This document shows, one piece after another, positions 1-7,929 of a stretch of 32,565 bases of DNA. This DNA comes from Firmicutes bacterium UBA5388 (GTDB lineage: Bacteria; Bacillota; UBA4882; UBA10575): assembly GCA_002409975.1 (NCBI GenBank), contig DHOO01000036.1, positions 9,654 to 42,218 of the forward strand, written 5' to 3'. Both the position numbers and the translations under genes were made by a program. Each line of letters begins with the position of its first letter. Position 1 is the stretch's first letter. A model generated the notes under the pieces. That model made no database searches. It was not told the origin of the DNA and saw only the letters and a list, made by a program, of their open reading frames with translations.

Positions 1-33
1 TTTGTGATATTAGGAAGCCGGCGTGAGCGACTA
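1..33 (-). repeat. Family B' repeat, truncated by the window edge
   Basis: The reverse complement reads AGTCGCTCACGCCGGCTTCC and then AATATCACAAA. It matches the variant copy at the right edge of the window (32494 onward) in opposite orientation. It differs from the main B family (CACGCTGGCTACC) by carrying CACGCCGGCTTCC. Only one arm and half of the central hairpin are inside the window. Confidence 0.7.
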
Positions 34-80
34 AAAAAAAGGGGGATGATGCTTTATCTCGAAGTAATACTTGATGATTA

Positions 81-122
81 GACCACAAAAAGCATAAATG
101 GAATGAAATTTTGCTTTTTGTG
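81..122 (+). repeat. Family C hairpin repeat, copy 1
   Basis: A perfect 10-bp inverted repeat, CACAAAAAGC (84-93) and GCTTTTTGTG (113-122), encloses a 19-nt AT-rich loop. The left side, GACCACAAAAAGCATAAAT, recurs exactly at 27036-27054, where the right side is less well conserved. It lies about 70 nt upstream of recQ and could fold in a recQ leader RNA. No function is known to me. Confidence 0.6.
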
Positions 123-194
123 AGCAAACTACTTGATAAAATGATTCTGCGATTGCTTAAAGAGTAGTAAGCGAAAAAACCGGAGGTGAAGGAT

Positions 195-1976
195 ATTCTG
201 GAACAGGCGGAAGCATTGCTTAAGAAGTATTATGGCTATGCCAAATTCCGGGGGGGACAGGCCAGGGTAATAAAAAGCATCTTGCAGGGAAAGGATACTT
301 TTGCCATTATGCCTACCGGTGCCGGGAAGTCAATCTGTTTTCAGATCCCAGCTTTACTTTTTAACGGTGTTACGTTGGTGGTTTCACCCTTGATCTCCTT
401 AATGAAAGATCAGGTTGACACCTTAGAAAACTTGGGGATCCCCGCTTCTTTTATTAATAGCTCTTTATCGCTTAAAGAGGTAGAACGGAGAATCGAAAAG
501 ACGGCGGCTGGCGAGTATAAGATCTTATATATCGCTCCGGAACGGTTGGAAGCCGATTCTTTTCTCGAGATGGTAAAAAAACTGGAAGTCTCCTTTTTAG
601 CCATTGACGAAGCCCATTGTGTGTCGCAGTGGGGTCACGACTTCCGACCTAGTTATCGCCGGGTTGGACCTTTTATTAAAAAACTGGTCAGTCGACCAGT
701 GGTCGCCGCTTTTACGGCGACAGCAACTGAGGAAGTCCAAGCCGATATCATCAGTTTACTTGAGCTTCATCATGCTAATATCTATATGACTGGGTTTGAC
801 CGGAGTAATCTGTATTTTAGTGTCTATCGCCGAGTTGAAAAGAAGAATTTTATCCTGAAGTATATTGGAGAGAACAAAAGAGAAGCTGGGATCATTTATG
901 CGGCCACGAGAAAAGAAGTAGAAAATTTATATGATTTTTTAAGTAAAAAAGGATTGGCCGTAGGGAAATATCATGCGGGCTTAAACGATCGGGAGCGAAA
1001 GTTTTTTCAAGAAGAATTTTTAAATGATAACCTGCAAATTATGGTAGCGACTAATGCTTTCGGGATGGGAATTGATAAATCAAATATTCGTTATGTCATC
1101 CACTATAATCTTCCCAAAAATATGGAAGCCTATTACCAAGAGGCAGGTCGGGCAGGTCGGGATGGGGAAGCAAGCGAGTGTATTTTATTGTTCAGCCCTC
1201 AAGACATTATTATTCAAAAATACTTGATCGAACAGACGGTTTACTCGCCAGCGAGGAAAAAAAGTGAACTGGATAAATTGCAAACAATGGCCGATTATGT
1301 CCATACCTCCCAGTGCTTACGTGGATTTATCTTGGAATACTTTGGAGAGGAAGAATTTCCGGAGAATTGTCATAAGTGCAGTAATTGTAATGATCAATTG
1401 GAGATCGTGGATATTACGGAGGAAGCTGAAAAAACCTTTTCTTGTATTATTCGGATGGGTGGTTCGTATGGAGTGAATACGGTTGCCGGGGTCTTAAAAG
1501 GGTCTTCCACGAAAAGACTGCGGAGTTTAGGATTTGATCGCCTTTCTACTTATGGGTTAATGAAAGAAAGGACCTTGCCTGAGATCAAGGACTTAATAAA
1601 TCAGTTAATTGCTGAGGATTATTTGGCCCTGACCGGCGGCGAGTACCCTGTTGTTAAACTGCGGTCTAAGGCCGTTTTGGTTTTGAAAGAGCATCAAAAA
1701 GTTAAGGGGAAAATAGTGACGACTACGGATCCGGAACGAGAAGAAGACCCTCTTTTTGAACGTTTACGTAGGTTACGAAAACAAATTGCTGAGCGTGAAA
1801 AAGTTCCGCCCTATATCATTTTCCCCGATAGTACCCTTCGTGAAATGTCGCGGCGCCAGCCCTTAAATAAAGAAGCGATGCTGTCGATAAAAGGGGTCGG
1901 TATGCAGAAACTAGTGAAATACGGGGATGATTTTATGACCGCGATTAAAAATTATCTACAGGACAAGGGAGAATAG
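195..1976 (+). CDS. recQ: ATP-dependent DNA helicase RecQ
   Basis: A 3'-5' superfamily-2 DNA helicase used in recombination, fork repair and unwinding of branched DNA. Walker A MPTGAGKS lies near residue 40, the DEAH box near 140 (AIDEAHCVSQWGHDFRP) and motif VI QEAGRAGRDG near 330. They are followed by the zinc-binding module (CLRGFILEYFGE, CHKCSNC), a winged-helix RQC region and a C-terminal HRDC domain (about 515-590). At about 593 residues it is a full-length bacterial RecQ. Start choice: a GTG at 186 overlaps the Shine-Dalgarno GGAGGTG (182-188), so it cannot use that site. ATT at 195 lies 9 nt after GGAG, the spacing used by many genes here, and gives the usual RecQ N-terminus (LEQAEALLKKYYGY). 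CTG at 198 is the alternative. It stands alone and ends in its own terminator. Confidence 0.93.
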   Translation: MLEQAEALLKKYYGYAKFRGGQARVIKSILQGKDTFAIMPTGAGKSICFQIPALLFNGVTLVVSPLISLMKDQVDTLENLGIPASFINSSLSLKEVERRIEKTAAGEYKILYIAPERLEADSFLEMVKKLEVSFLAIDEAHCVSQWGHDFRPSYRRVGPFIKKLVSRPVVAAFTATATEEVQADIISLLELHHANIYMTGFDRSNLYFSVYRRVEKKNFILKYIGENKREAGIIYAATRKEVENLYDFLSKKGLAVGKYHAGLNDRERKFFQEEFLNDNLQIMVATNAFGMGIDKSNIRYVIHYNLPKNMEAYYQEAGRAGRDGEASECILLFSPQDIIIQKYLIEQTVYSPARKKSELDKLQTMADYVHTSQCLRGFILEYFGEEEFPENCHKCSNCNDQLEIVDITEEAEKTFSCIIRMGGSYGVNTVAGVLKGSSTKRLRSLGFDRLSTYGLMKERTLPEIKDLINQLIAEDYLALTGGEYPVVKLRSKAVLVLKEHQKVKGKIVTTTDPEREEDPLFERLRRLRKQIAEREKVPPYIIFPDSTLREMSRRQPLNKEAMLSIKGVGMQKLVKYGDDFMTAIKNYLQDKGE

Positions 1977-1981
1977 AGGCG

Positions 1982-2007
1982 GACTGTCCTTAGGGGCGGT
2001 CTTTTTT
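1982..2007 (+). terminator. Rho-independent terminator of recQ
   Basis: Stem GACTGTCC (1982-1989), loop TTAG, stem GGGCGGTC (1994-2001), with two G:U pairs, followed directly by six T residues. It lies 6 nt after the recQ stop codon. Confidence 0.85.
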
Positions 2008-2105
2008 CAAAAAAAGAGGAGTTTGGAAAGAAGGCAAGAATTTAATACTAATTCGAACCAAGGAATAAATATGTAAAAATATTTAAATTATATTTTATTC
2101 AAGAA

Positions 2106-2190
2106 GTAGTCGCTCACGCTGGCTACCGCCCATAGACGTGAAGTGATGATTTGAGCCAGGTGGGTCGAGAAGCTCCAAAGACATTTTCTG
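2106..2190 (+). repeat. Family B fold-back repeat
   Basis: Begins GTAGTCGCTCACGCTGGC. The far arm, GAGCCAGGTGGGTCGAGAAGC, is an imperfect inverted match to the first arm, and the middle holds GTGAAGTGAT. AT-rich DNA before it could be a worn family A remnant. With the recQ terminator it fills the gap between recQ and the XRE-cupin gene. Confidence 0.75.
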
Positions 2191-2232
2191 GATTGTCGTT
2201 CATAATAGTTATAGTGGGAAGGAGTAGAGAAA

Positions 2233-2787
2233 ATGGAGGAAGAAATTAGACAGATTGCGGCCAGAATTAAAGAAATGCGGGAGATTGCCGGTTTAAGCCA
2301 AGACGAGCTTGCCAGGGAGCTAAAGATTACAGTGGATTTATATAAGAGCTATGAAGCGGGAACTGATGATATTCCTGTTGGTATTTTATACAAGATTGCT
2401 CAAAAATTCCAGCTTGAGCTTAGTTCCTTAATTACCGGGGAAGAGCCACGTTTGCGTAATTATGCTTTAACCAGGAAGGGGAGAGGGGTTTCCGTCCAAA
2501 GAAGAAAAGACTATAAATACCAGAATTTGGCCTATAACTTCATTCTGAAAAGGGCTGAACCTTTTCTGGTCACGGTCGAACCGGAAGCAGAGGAGCATCC
2601 CTTGAAGCTTAATAACCATCCGGGTCAGGAATTTAACTATTTGCTCTCCGGCGCCCTCAAAGTGTTTCTTGATGGGTATGAAATTATTCTTTACCCCGGA
2701 GATTCTTTATATTTTGATTCCGGTATTGATCATGGGATGAGGGCCTTAAATGGGGAACCGGCTCAATTTCTGGCGGTCATAGTATAG
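2233..2787 (+). CDS. XRE-family regulator with C-terminal cupin domain
   Basis: A 184-residue transcription regulator. Residues about 6-62 form an XRE/Cro-type helix-turn-helix (RIKEMREIAGLSQDELAREL). Residues about 110-182 form a small beta-barrel cupin, seen in HPGQEFNYLLSGAL and the GDSLYFDSGIDHGM segment that holds the usual metal or ligand contacts. Such proteins often sense a small metabolite and control adjacent genes. The acyl-CoA synthetase starts 22 nt downstream in the same direction, so an acid or acyl-CoA effector is a reasonable inference. Shine-Dalgarno AAGGAG lies 8 nt before ATG. No clear promoter is visible between the B repeat and the start. Confidence 0.88.
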   Translation: MEEEIRQIAARIKEMREIAGLSQDELARELKITVDLYKSYEAGTDDIPVGILYKIAQKFQLELSSLITGEEPRLRNYALTRKGRGVSVQRRKDYKYQNLAYNFILKRAEPFLVTVEPEAEEHPLKLNNHPGQEFNYLLSGALKVFLDGYEIILYPGDSLYFDSGIDHGMRALNGEPAQFLAVIV

Positions 2788-2809
2788 TTGATAAGTGAGG
2801 TTGGAAAAA

Positions 2810-4456
2810 TTGATGTTGAAAAGATTTGTAGCAGGAGATTTCCATTCTTATGATGAATTTGTAAAGAATTTTAAGATCAAGACGCCTCCCAATTTTAACT
2901 TTGCTTATGATGTGGTAGATAAAATTGCGGAGGAAACTCCGGAGAAGATCGCAATCGTCTGGTGCGATGAGCAGGGAAACAGTCGAAATATTCGGTTTTC
3001 CGAAGTTAAAGAGTATAGTGATCGGATGGCGGGTTTTTTACAGCGGGTTGGAATCGGAAAAGGGGATCCGGTGATGTTGATTCTTAAGCGGCGCTACGAA
3101 TTTTGGTTTGCGCTGCTAGGCCTGCATAAAGTAGGAGCGATTGCGGTCCCGGCAACCCATCTGTTAACGGCGCCCGATATTGTTTATCGTAATAAGGCGG
3201 CTAATGTAAAAATGATTATTTCCGTGGCTGATGATGAGGTGGTTAAGCATATCGAAGCCGCGGGGCAGGAATCTCCTACACTTAAAGTTAAAGTTTTGGT
3301 CAATGGAGAACGGTCGGGGTGGCTGAATTTCGAACGGGAGCTGGCAAAATCCGAGCCTTGTTTTCAAAGGACAGAGGAACAATTTACTCCTGAAGATATT
3401 GCACTGCTTTATTTTACTTCGGGAACGACCGGTTACCCAAAGATGGTGATGCATAATTTCGAGTATCCCCTGGGACATATTGTCACTGCTAAGTATTGGC
3501 AAAATGTTCAAGAGGGAGGCCTTCACCTGACGGTAGCGGAAACCGGGTGGGCGAAAGCGGTATGGGGGAAGCTCTATGGACAATGGTTGGCTGGCAGTGC
3601 GGTTTTTGTTTATGATTTTGAAAGATTCCATGCGCAAGAGCTTTTACAAGTGATTGAAAAATACGGAGTGACTACTTTTTGCGCGCCGCCCACTATTTAC
3701 CGGTATTTGATTAAAGAGGACTTAACGCGCTATAATTTACAGAAGCTACAATATTGTGTGGTAGCCGGAGAACCGCTGAATCCTGAGGTTTATTACCAGT
3801 TTCTAAAGATGACCGGAATCAAATTAATGGAGGCTTACGGTCAGACCGAGTTAACGGTGGCCATTGGCACCTTCCCTTGGATGGAACCAAAACCAGGTTC
3901 AATGGGTAAACCTTCGCCTGGTTATGAGGTGGAGATTATCGGTGAAGACGGCGTTCCCTGTGAGGTAGGGGAGGTTGGCCAGATCGTCATCCGCACGGAT
4001 CAACAAAAACCGGTGGGGATTTTCAGCGGCTATTATCGAGATCGAGAAAAAACCGAGAGTGTCTGGCATGATGGTCGATATTATACGGGAGATACCGCCT
4101 GGCGGGATGAAGATGGCTACTATTGGTTTGTCGGTAGGGTTGATGATGTGATTAAGAGTTCCGGTTATCGCATCGGCCCTTTTGAAGTGGAGAGCGCTTT
4201 ATTGGAACATCCGGCGGTTCTGGAATGCGCGGTCACCGGTGTTCCGGATCCTGATCGGGGACAGATTGTGAAGGCCAGTGTAGTCTTGACGGTAAATTAC
4301 TCCCCCAGCAAGGAGCTTGCTAAAGAACTTCAGAATCATGTCAAGAGGATAACGGCTCCTTATAAGTATCCCCGAGTGGTGGAGTTTGTGACTGAACTAC
4401 CGAAGACGATTAGTGGGAAGATCCGACGGGTGGAGATTAGAGATAAAGATAAATAA
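2810..4456 (+). CDS. AMP-forming acyl-CoA synthetase (medium-chain/acetyl-CoA synthetase type)
   Basis: Activates a carboxylic acid with ATP and CoA to give acyl-CoA, AMP and PPi. It is an ANL-superfamily enzyme with the ATP/AMP signature YFTSGTTGYPK (about residue 205), the A5 motif EAYGQTE (about 340), YYTGDTAWRDEDGYYWFVGR (about 415), and the C-terminal lid with the acyl-adenylate lysine in PKTISGKIRR (about 530). Overall sequence resembles the MACS group; the substrate cannot be read from sequence. Start choice: the most upstream in-frame start, GTG 2795, overlaps the Shine-Dalgarno (AGTGAGGT). TTG 2810 (10 nt spacing) or ATG 2813 is better. It is probably co-transcribed with the upstream regulator and the PAP2 gene 24 nt downstream. 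Confidence 0.9.
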   Translation: MMLKRFVAGDFHSYDEFVKNFKIKTPPNFNFAYDVVDKIAEETPEKIAIVWCDEQGNSRNIRFSEVKEYSDRMAGFLQRVGIGKGDPVMLILKRRYEFWFALLGLHKVGAIAVPATHLLTAPDIVYRNKAANVKMIISVADDEVVKHIEAAGQESPTLKVKVLVNGERSGWLNFERELAKSEPCFQRTEEQFTPEDIALLYFTSGTTGYPKMVMHNFEYPLGHIVTAKYWQNVQEGGLHLTVAETGWAKAVWGKLYGQWLAGSAVFVYDFERFHAQELLQVIEKYGVTTFCAPPTIYRYLIKEDLTRYNLQKLQYCVVAGEPLNPEVYYQFLKMTGIKLMEAYGQTELTVAIGTFPWMEPKPGSMGKPSPGYEVEIIGEDGVPCEVGEVGQIVIRTDQQKPVGIFSGYYRDREKTESVWHDGRYYTGDTAWRDEDGYYWFVGRVDDVIKSSGYRIGPFEVESALLEHPAVLECAVTGVPDPDRGQIVKASVVLTVNYSPSKELAKELQNHVKRITAPYKYPRVVEFVTELPKTISGKIRRVEIRDKDK

Positions 4457-4480
4457 TAGACTGTTCAAGATAAAAGTAGG

Positions 4481-5338
4481 ATGATGAAGCAGATGGAGCC
4501 AATAAGTAATAAATCCTTTTTTACATTAACCACCAAACTGGTGGCGCTGGTTTTTCTTTTACTGTTGAGCGCTAATCCGGTATCGGCGGCTGAACTTAAA
4601 AATAGTGTTGAAACCAGTAATCCACCGGTTAAGCAGTTTCTTTCGGATTTCCGAGAGCTTACTCTCTCCCCGTTGCACTGGGAGAAAAAACAGTGGTTAA
4701 CAGCTTCCTTAGTACTTGGAACTACGGTTATGCTCTATAACAATGACGCTAAACTTTTCGCCTTGGTTCAAGAGCAACGCAATGAAGCTTGGGACTTAGT
4801 TTCTACAGTGGTTCAGCCTTTGGGTAATGGGCTTTATCTTCTGCCTTCACTGGCCGGTTTATACCTTTACGGTTGTTCTGCCGGAGAAGAAAAGATCACG
4901 GAAAGCGCTGGATTATGCTTGGAGAGTTATTTGGTTAGTAGCTCTTTTGTTTATATCTTAAAAATGACTGCTCACCGGCATCGACCTAATACTGGCGATC
5001 CTTATTATACTTGGGATGGGCCGGGTCTCTCTCTAAAAAACCTTTCGTTTCCTTCAGGGCATTCGGCTGGGGTTTTTTCTATAGCTTCAGTGCTTGCTAC
5101 CATCTATCAGGAAAATAAATATATCCCAGTGTTAGTTTACGGATTGGCTGGAGCAACGGCTCTCTCCAGGGTGTATGATCAAGCGCATTGGCCTTCGGAT
5201 GTTTTCTTCGGCTCAATGCTGGGCTATCTAACTGGAAAAGCAGTGATGGCTTTACATGAGGAGAAGAAGGAGTTCATAGTGGCGCCTACTTTATTAACTC
5301 CTAATCAGTATGGAATTTTACTGCTGTGTTGTTTTTGA
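4481..5338 (+). CDS. PAP2-family membrane-associated phosphatase
   Basis: A type 2 phosphatidic acid phosphatase-like enzyme, 285 residues, that would remove phosphate from a lipid phosphate or undecaprenyl diphosphate outside the cytoplasm. All three signature motifs are intact: KMTAHRHRP (161-169), PSGHS (191-195) and SRVYDQAHWPSD (229-240). Residues 16-37 form a signal peptide or anchor ending in SANPVSAAE. Hydrophobic stretches at about 110-130, 148-160 and 197-225 fit the helical core. The exported N-terminal region of about 60 residues before the core resembles PAP2 proteins of diderm bacteria, which agrees with the barrel protein elsewhere in the window. The lipid substrate is unknown. 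It is the last gene of its run; only a weak 4-bp hairpin follows. Confidence 0.87.
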   Translation: MMKQMEPISNKSFFTLTTKLVALVFLLLLSANPVSAAELKNSVETSNPPVKQFLSDFRELTLSPLHWEKKQWLTASLVLGTTVMLYNNDAKLFALVQEQRNEAWDLVSTVVQPLGNGLYLLPSLAGLYLYGCSAGEEKITESAGLCLESYLVSSSFVYILKMTAHRHRPNTGDPYYTWDGPGLSLKNLSFPSGHSAGVFSIASVLATIYQENKYIPVLVYGLAGATALSRVYDQAHWPSDVFFGSMLGYLTGKAVMALHEEKKEFIVAPTLLTPNQYGILLLCCF

Positions 5339-5433
5339 GCACTGTAGTTTGATAGATACAATTGACGTTGCACGACAAGCATCCTTGCTCGAGAATTATT
5401 CCAAAGACAAGTAAAGTGAGACGAGCTTTTTTA

Positions 5434-6501
5434 CTACTTTAAACCAGCCCATAGGTGAATCTCGGAGGAAATCCGCTCAAGAGGGATTTGTTTTACTGCT
5501 CCCCCTTTTTCCCAGGCTTTTTGGGGCATTCCATAAATAACAGAAGTTTTTTCATCTTGGGCGATGGTGTAGGCTCCATTTTCTCTCATGGCTCTTAACC
5601 CTTCGGCGCCATCATCTCCCATTCCGGTCAGAATAATACCCATAGCATTACGCCCAGCTACCAAAGCTACGGAGTTAAAGGTGTGATTAATTGAGGGATT
5701 ATAAATCGAATCTTTTAAAGGCGGCGCGATGATCGTATGATATTTAGCGCCGCTTTTTTTGATCGTTAGACTTTTTCCTCCCGGCACAACCAGAGCTTGA
5801 CCAGCAAGGATTTGCTCCCCATCTTTGGCTTCGTGAACTCGCAGATGACTTGCTTGCTGCAGAGAGGAGGCAAAAGAAGGGGTGAACATTGCGGACATAT
5901 GTTGGATAACAATTATCCCTGGAACCTGCGGATGCAGCTCTTTAAAGATTTCGGTCAGAGCTACAGTGCCACCGGTAGAGGTGCCAATTACAATCACTTT
6001 ATCGGTGGTAATTTCTAATCCGGTTCCTGCCGAAACAGGGAAAGCGTGTTCTGAAGCCTGTCGGCTTGGGAGGGAAACTAAAGAATTTTTACTAACATGG
6101 GCTTGGGCTGCTACTCTGATTTTGGTAATAATTTCTGTCTTTAACTTCTCCATTCCTTCACGAAAGCCAATTACTGGTTTACCCACACAATCTATAGCCC
6201 CTAGCGCTAAAGCTTTGACAGCCAACTCACTATTGGTATGGGTCCAAGAACTGATCATTAGTACCGGCTTGGGATGGAACTTCATGAGGTAACGAAGAAA
6301 TTCTAACCCATCCATATTCGGCATCTCAACATCAAGGGTGATCACATCGATTGTTTGTTCTTTAAGGTATCTTAAGGCTTTTGTGGGATCAGGAGCCACT
6401 GCCGCTACTTCCAAATCTTCCGTTTCTTGAATAAGATCAGATAAAAAGCAACGAATAAAGGCTGAATCATCTACGATTAAAACCCTAATCTTCCTTTCGA
6501 T
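5434..6501 (-). CDS. cheB: CheB: protein-glutamate methylesterase/deamidase response regulator
   Basis: Removes methyl groups from chemoreceptor glutamates, and can deamidate them, when its receiver domain is phosphorylated by CheA. With this start the receiver has the acidic pair in VLIVDDSAF (D11-D12) and phospho-acceptor D57 in LDVEMPNMDG. The methylesterase domain has the Ser-His-Asp triad in GTSTGG (about S175), IQHM (about H201) and TGMGDDG (about D296). Length 355 is normal. No ATG, GTG or TTG exists at the true N-terminus: the first in-frame TTG (6414) would delete the first receiver strand. A strong Shine-Dalgarno, TAGGAGATGAT, precedes ATC at 6501 by the 9-nt spacing used by other genes here. 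ATT at 6489 is the alternative. An in-frame ATG-ATT-TAG lies just upstream. Last gene of the che operon, 17 nt after cheR. Confidence 0.88.
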   Translation of the reverse strand: MERKIRVLIVDDSAFIRCFLSDLIQETEDLEVAAVAPDPTKALRYLKEQTIDVITLDVEMPNMDGLEFLRYLMKFHPKPVLMISSWTHTNSELAVKALALGAIDCVGKPVIGFREGMEKLKTEIITKIRVAAQAHVSKNSLVSLPSRQASEHAFPVSAGTGLEITTDKVIVIGTSTGGTVALTEIFKELHPQVPGIIVIQHMSAMFTPSFASSLQQASHLRVHEAKDGEQILAGQALVVPGGKSLTIKKSGAKYHTIIAPPLKDSIYNPSINHTFNSVALVAGRNAMGIILTGMGDDGAEGLRAMRENGAYTIAQDEKTSVIYGMPQKAWEKGGAVKQIPLERISSEIHLWAGLK

Positions 6502-6518
6502 CTAAATCATCTCCTAGT

Positions 6519-7355
6519 TTATTTTTTCTGATAGATAGATTTTCCGATTGAGTTCCAGCGAGAGTCAGAGCTATTTAAGGATTCGGAGAGGCCTAGAAAA
6601 AGATAACCATTGGGATATAAACGGGAGTAAAACTGTGATAGGATTTGGTTTTTAGCCTCCTCGGCCATGTAAATAAAGACATTGCGACAGAAGATGAGAT
6701 TCAGGCGAATATGTTGAGGAAGAGCCTGTTGATCTAGAAGATTGACTAATTGAAAGGCCACCAGTTGACGGAGAAGAGGTGTTGCTCGGTAAAGGGTTTC
6801 CTCTTTATGTTTTTCTGGAGAAAAGTATTTACTGAGCAGGTGTGGGGGGATCATCGCCACCTGTTCCCTGGTGTAGGGCCCTCCTTTGGAACCCATGGTT
6901 AATTTTTGAGCGCTAATATCAGTAGCGAGGATCATAATATCCCAGTCGGCGCCGAGGCTTTCGCGAAGAGTGATTGCTAGGCTGTAAGGTTCTTCCCCAG
7001 ATGAACAACCGGCAGACCATGCTCGGATTTTTTTAGGGCCGGTGTTTACTTTTCGGTAATGGGGGAGTAGAACCTTCTTAAGATATTGAAAATGAATAGC
7101 TTCTCGGAAGAAGGAAGTTACATTAGTGGTTAATAAGGAAAAAAGGATACTATGCTCCTCGGGCTCAGTTTGTAAATACTCAAGATATTGGCGATAGGTA
7201 GTGAAACCTAATTGCGCCAAATGTTTATCTAAGCGTGAGACAATTAGATATTTTTTTTGGTGATCGTACTTAAAACCCAGATTTGTATTGATGATTTTAC
7301 ATAACTCGTTAATCTCTTGGTCACTGGGAGGAAGTATTGATGTTCCTTTGTTCAT
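6519..7355 (-). CDS. cheR: CheR: chemoreceptor glutamate O-methyltransferase
   Basis: Transfers methyl groups from S-adenosylmethionine to glutamates of chemoreceptors, opposing CheB. It has 278 residues, the usual length. The N-terminal helical domain contains VTSFFRE, and the SAM-binding Rossmann fold has RAWSAGCSSGEEPYSLAI (about residue 112), ATDIS (about 148) and FCRNVFIYM (about 225). ATG at 7355 has GGAGAG upstream. Its first 35 nt overlap the 3' end of cheD, which implies translational coupling. No receptor gene is present in this window. Confidence 0.93.
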   Translation of the reverse strand: MNKGTSILPPSDQEINELCKIINTNLGFKYDHQKKYLIVSRLDKHLAQLGFTTYRQYLEYLQTEPEEHSILFSLLTTNVTSFFREAIHFQYLKKVLLPHYRKVNTGPKKIRAWSAGCSSGEEPYSLAITLRESLGADWDIMILATDISAQKLTMGSKGGPYTREQVAMIPPHLLSKYFSPEKHKEETLYRATPLLRQLVAFQLVNLLDQQALPQHIRLNLIFCRNVFIYMAEEAKNQILSQFYSRLYPNGYLFLGLSESLNSSDSRWNSIGKSIYQKK

Positions 7356-7860
7356 TGATAAAACTCTCCAGTTGTGTTATTTTCGTGTTGGTCAGGGTTT
7401 CTACATAAACAGAAAAATCGGAAAGGTCAAATAATACTTTTCTGCCAAATTCTCCCCCGGTATCACTAGAAATGACTTTGATATCATGTTGCTTTAAAAA
7501 ATCAAGAGCACATTCAATATTAGACTTCGGTATATTTAAGGGCAGTTCCTTTATTACTTTAGCGCCGCCAAAAACTTTTGCTTCAAGTCTTGGGTTTACA
7601 GCGCCAGCTCGTAGTAATTCTTTAACCATTTTTTGTAGGGAAGGAAGACCATAAAGCTCATGGGAGCTTTGTTTCTTGCTGCGATCTTGAGTACGAGTTG
7701 GAAGCATAAAGTGGTTCATACCACCTATTCCAGCCCATTTATCATAAAGACAAACCGCGACACAAGAACCGAGAATAGTGCTGATTATTATGTTGCGGTT
7801 TTCGGAGACAAAACAGTCCCCACTAAAGATTGTAACTATTCTTTTGTTGCTCATTTTCAT
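7321..7860 (-). CDS. cheD: CheD: chemoreceptor glutamine deamidase
   Basis: Deamidates receptor glutamines and, in Bacillus-type systems, acts with CheC in adaptation. It has 179 residues. The catalytic Cys is in ILGSCVAV (about C33) and the catalytic His in GGMNHFMLP (about H50). The later conserved stretch EAKVFGGAKV and the SSDTGGEFGRKVLF segment are also intact. ATG follows GGAGA by about 9 nt. It lies between cheA (69 nt upstream) and cheR (35-nt overlap). No cheC is visible. Confidence 0.92.
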   Translation of the reverse strand: MKMSNKRIVTIFSGDCFVSENRNIIISTILGSCVAVCLYDKWAGIGGMNHFMLPTRTQDRSKKQSSHELYGLPSLQKMVKELLRAGAVNPRLEAKVFGGAKVIKELPLNIPKSNIECALDFLKQHDIKVISSDTGGEFGRKVLFDLSDFSVYVETLTNTKITQLESFINEQRNINTSSQ

Positions 7861-7929
7861 AATAAATCTTCTCCAGTAATTATAATTTAAGAAAATAGTT
7901 AAGTACAGCTTCAGTATTGATGACCTTTA

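Noticed and set aside
3164..3637. 157-residue minus-strand open frame inside the acyl-CoA synthetase gene
   Set aside because: It is the antisense shadow of a strongly conserved coding region.
5336..5434. Shared terminator between convergent PAP2 and cheB
   Set aside because: Only a 4-bp stem (CAAG/CTTG) is present and no T tract is correctly placed in either direction.
6502..6510. Stop-codon readthrough (ATG-ATT-TAG) as the normal cheB start
   Set aside because: The ATG touches the Shine-Dalgarno core with no spacer, so it is unlikely to be used; kept only as an alternative.
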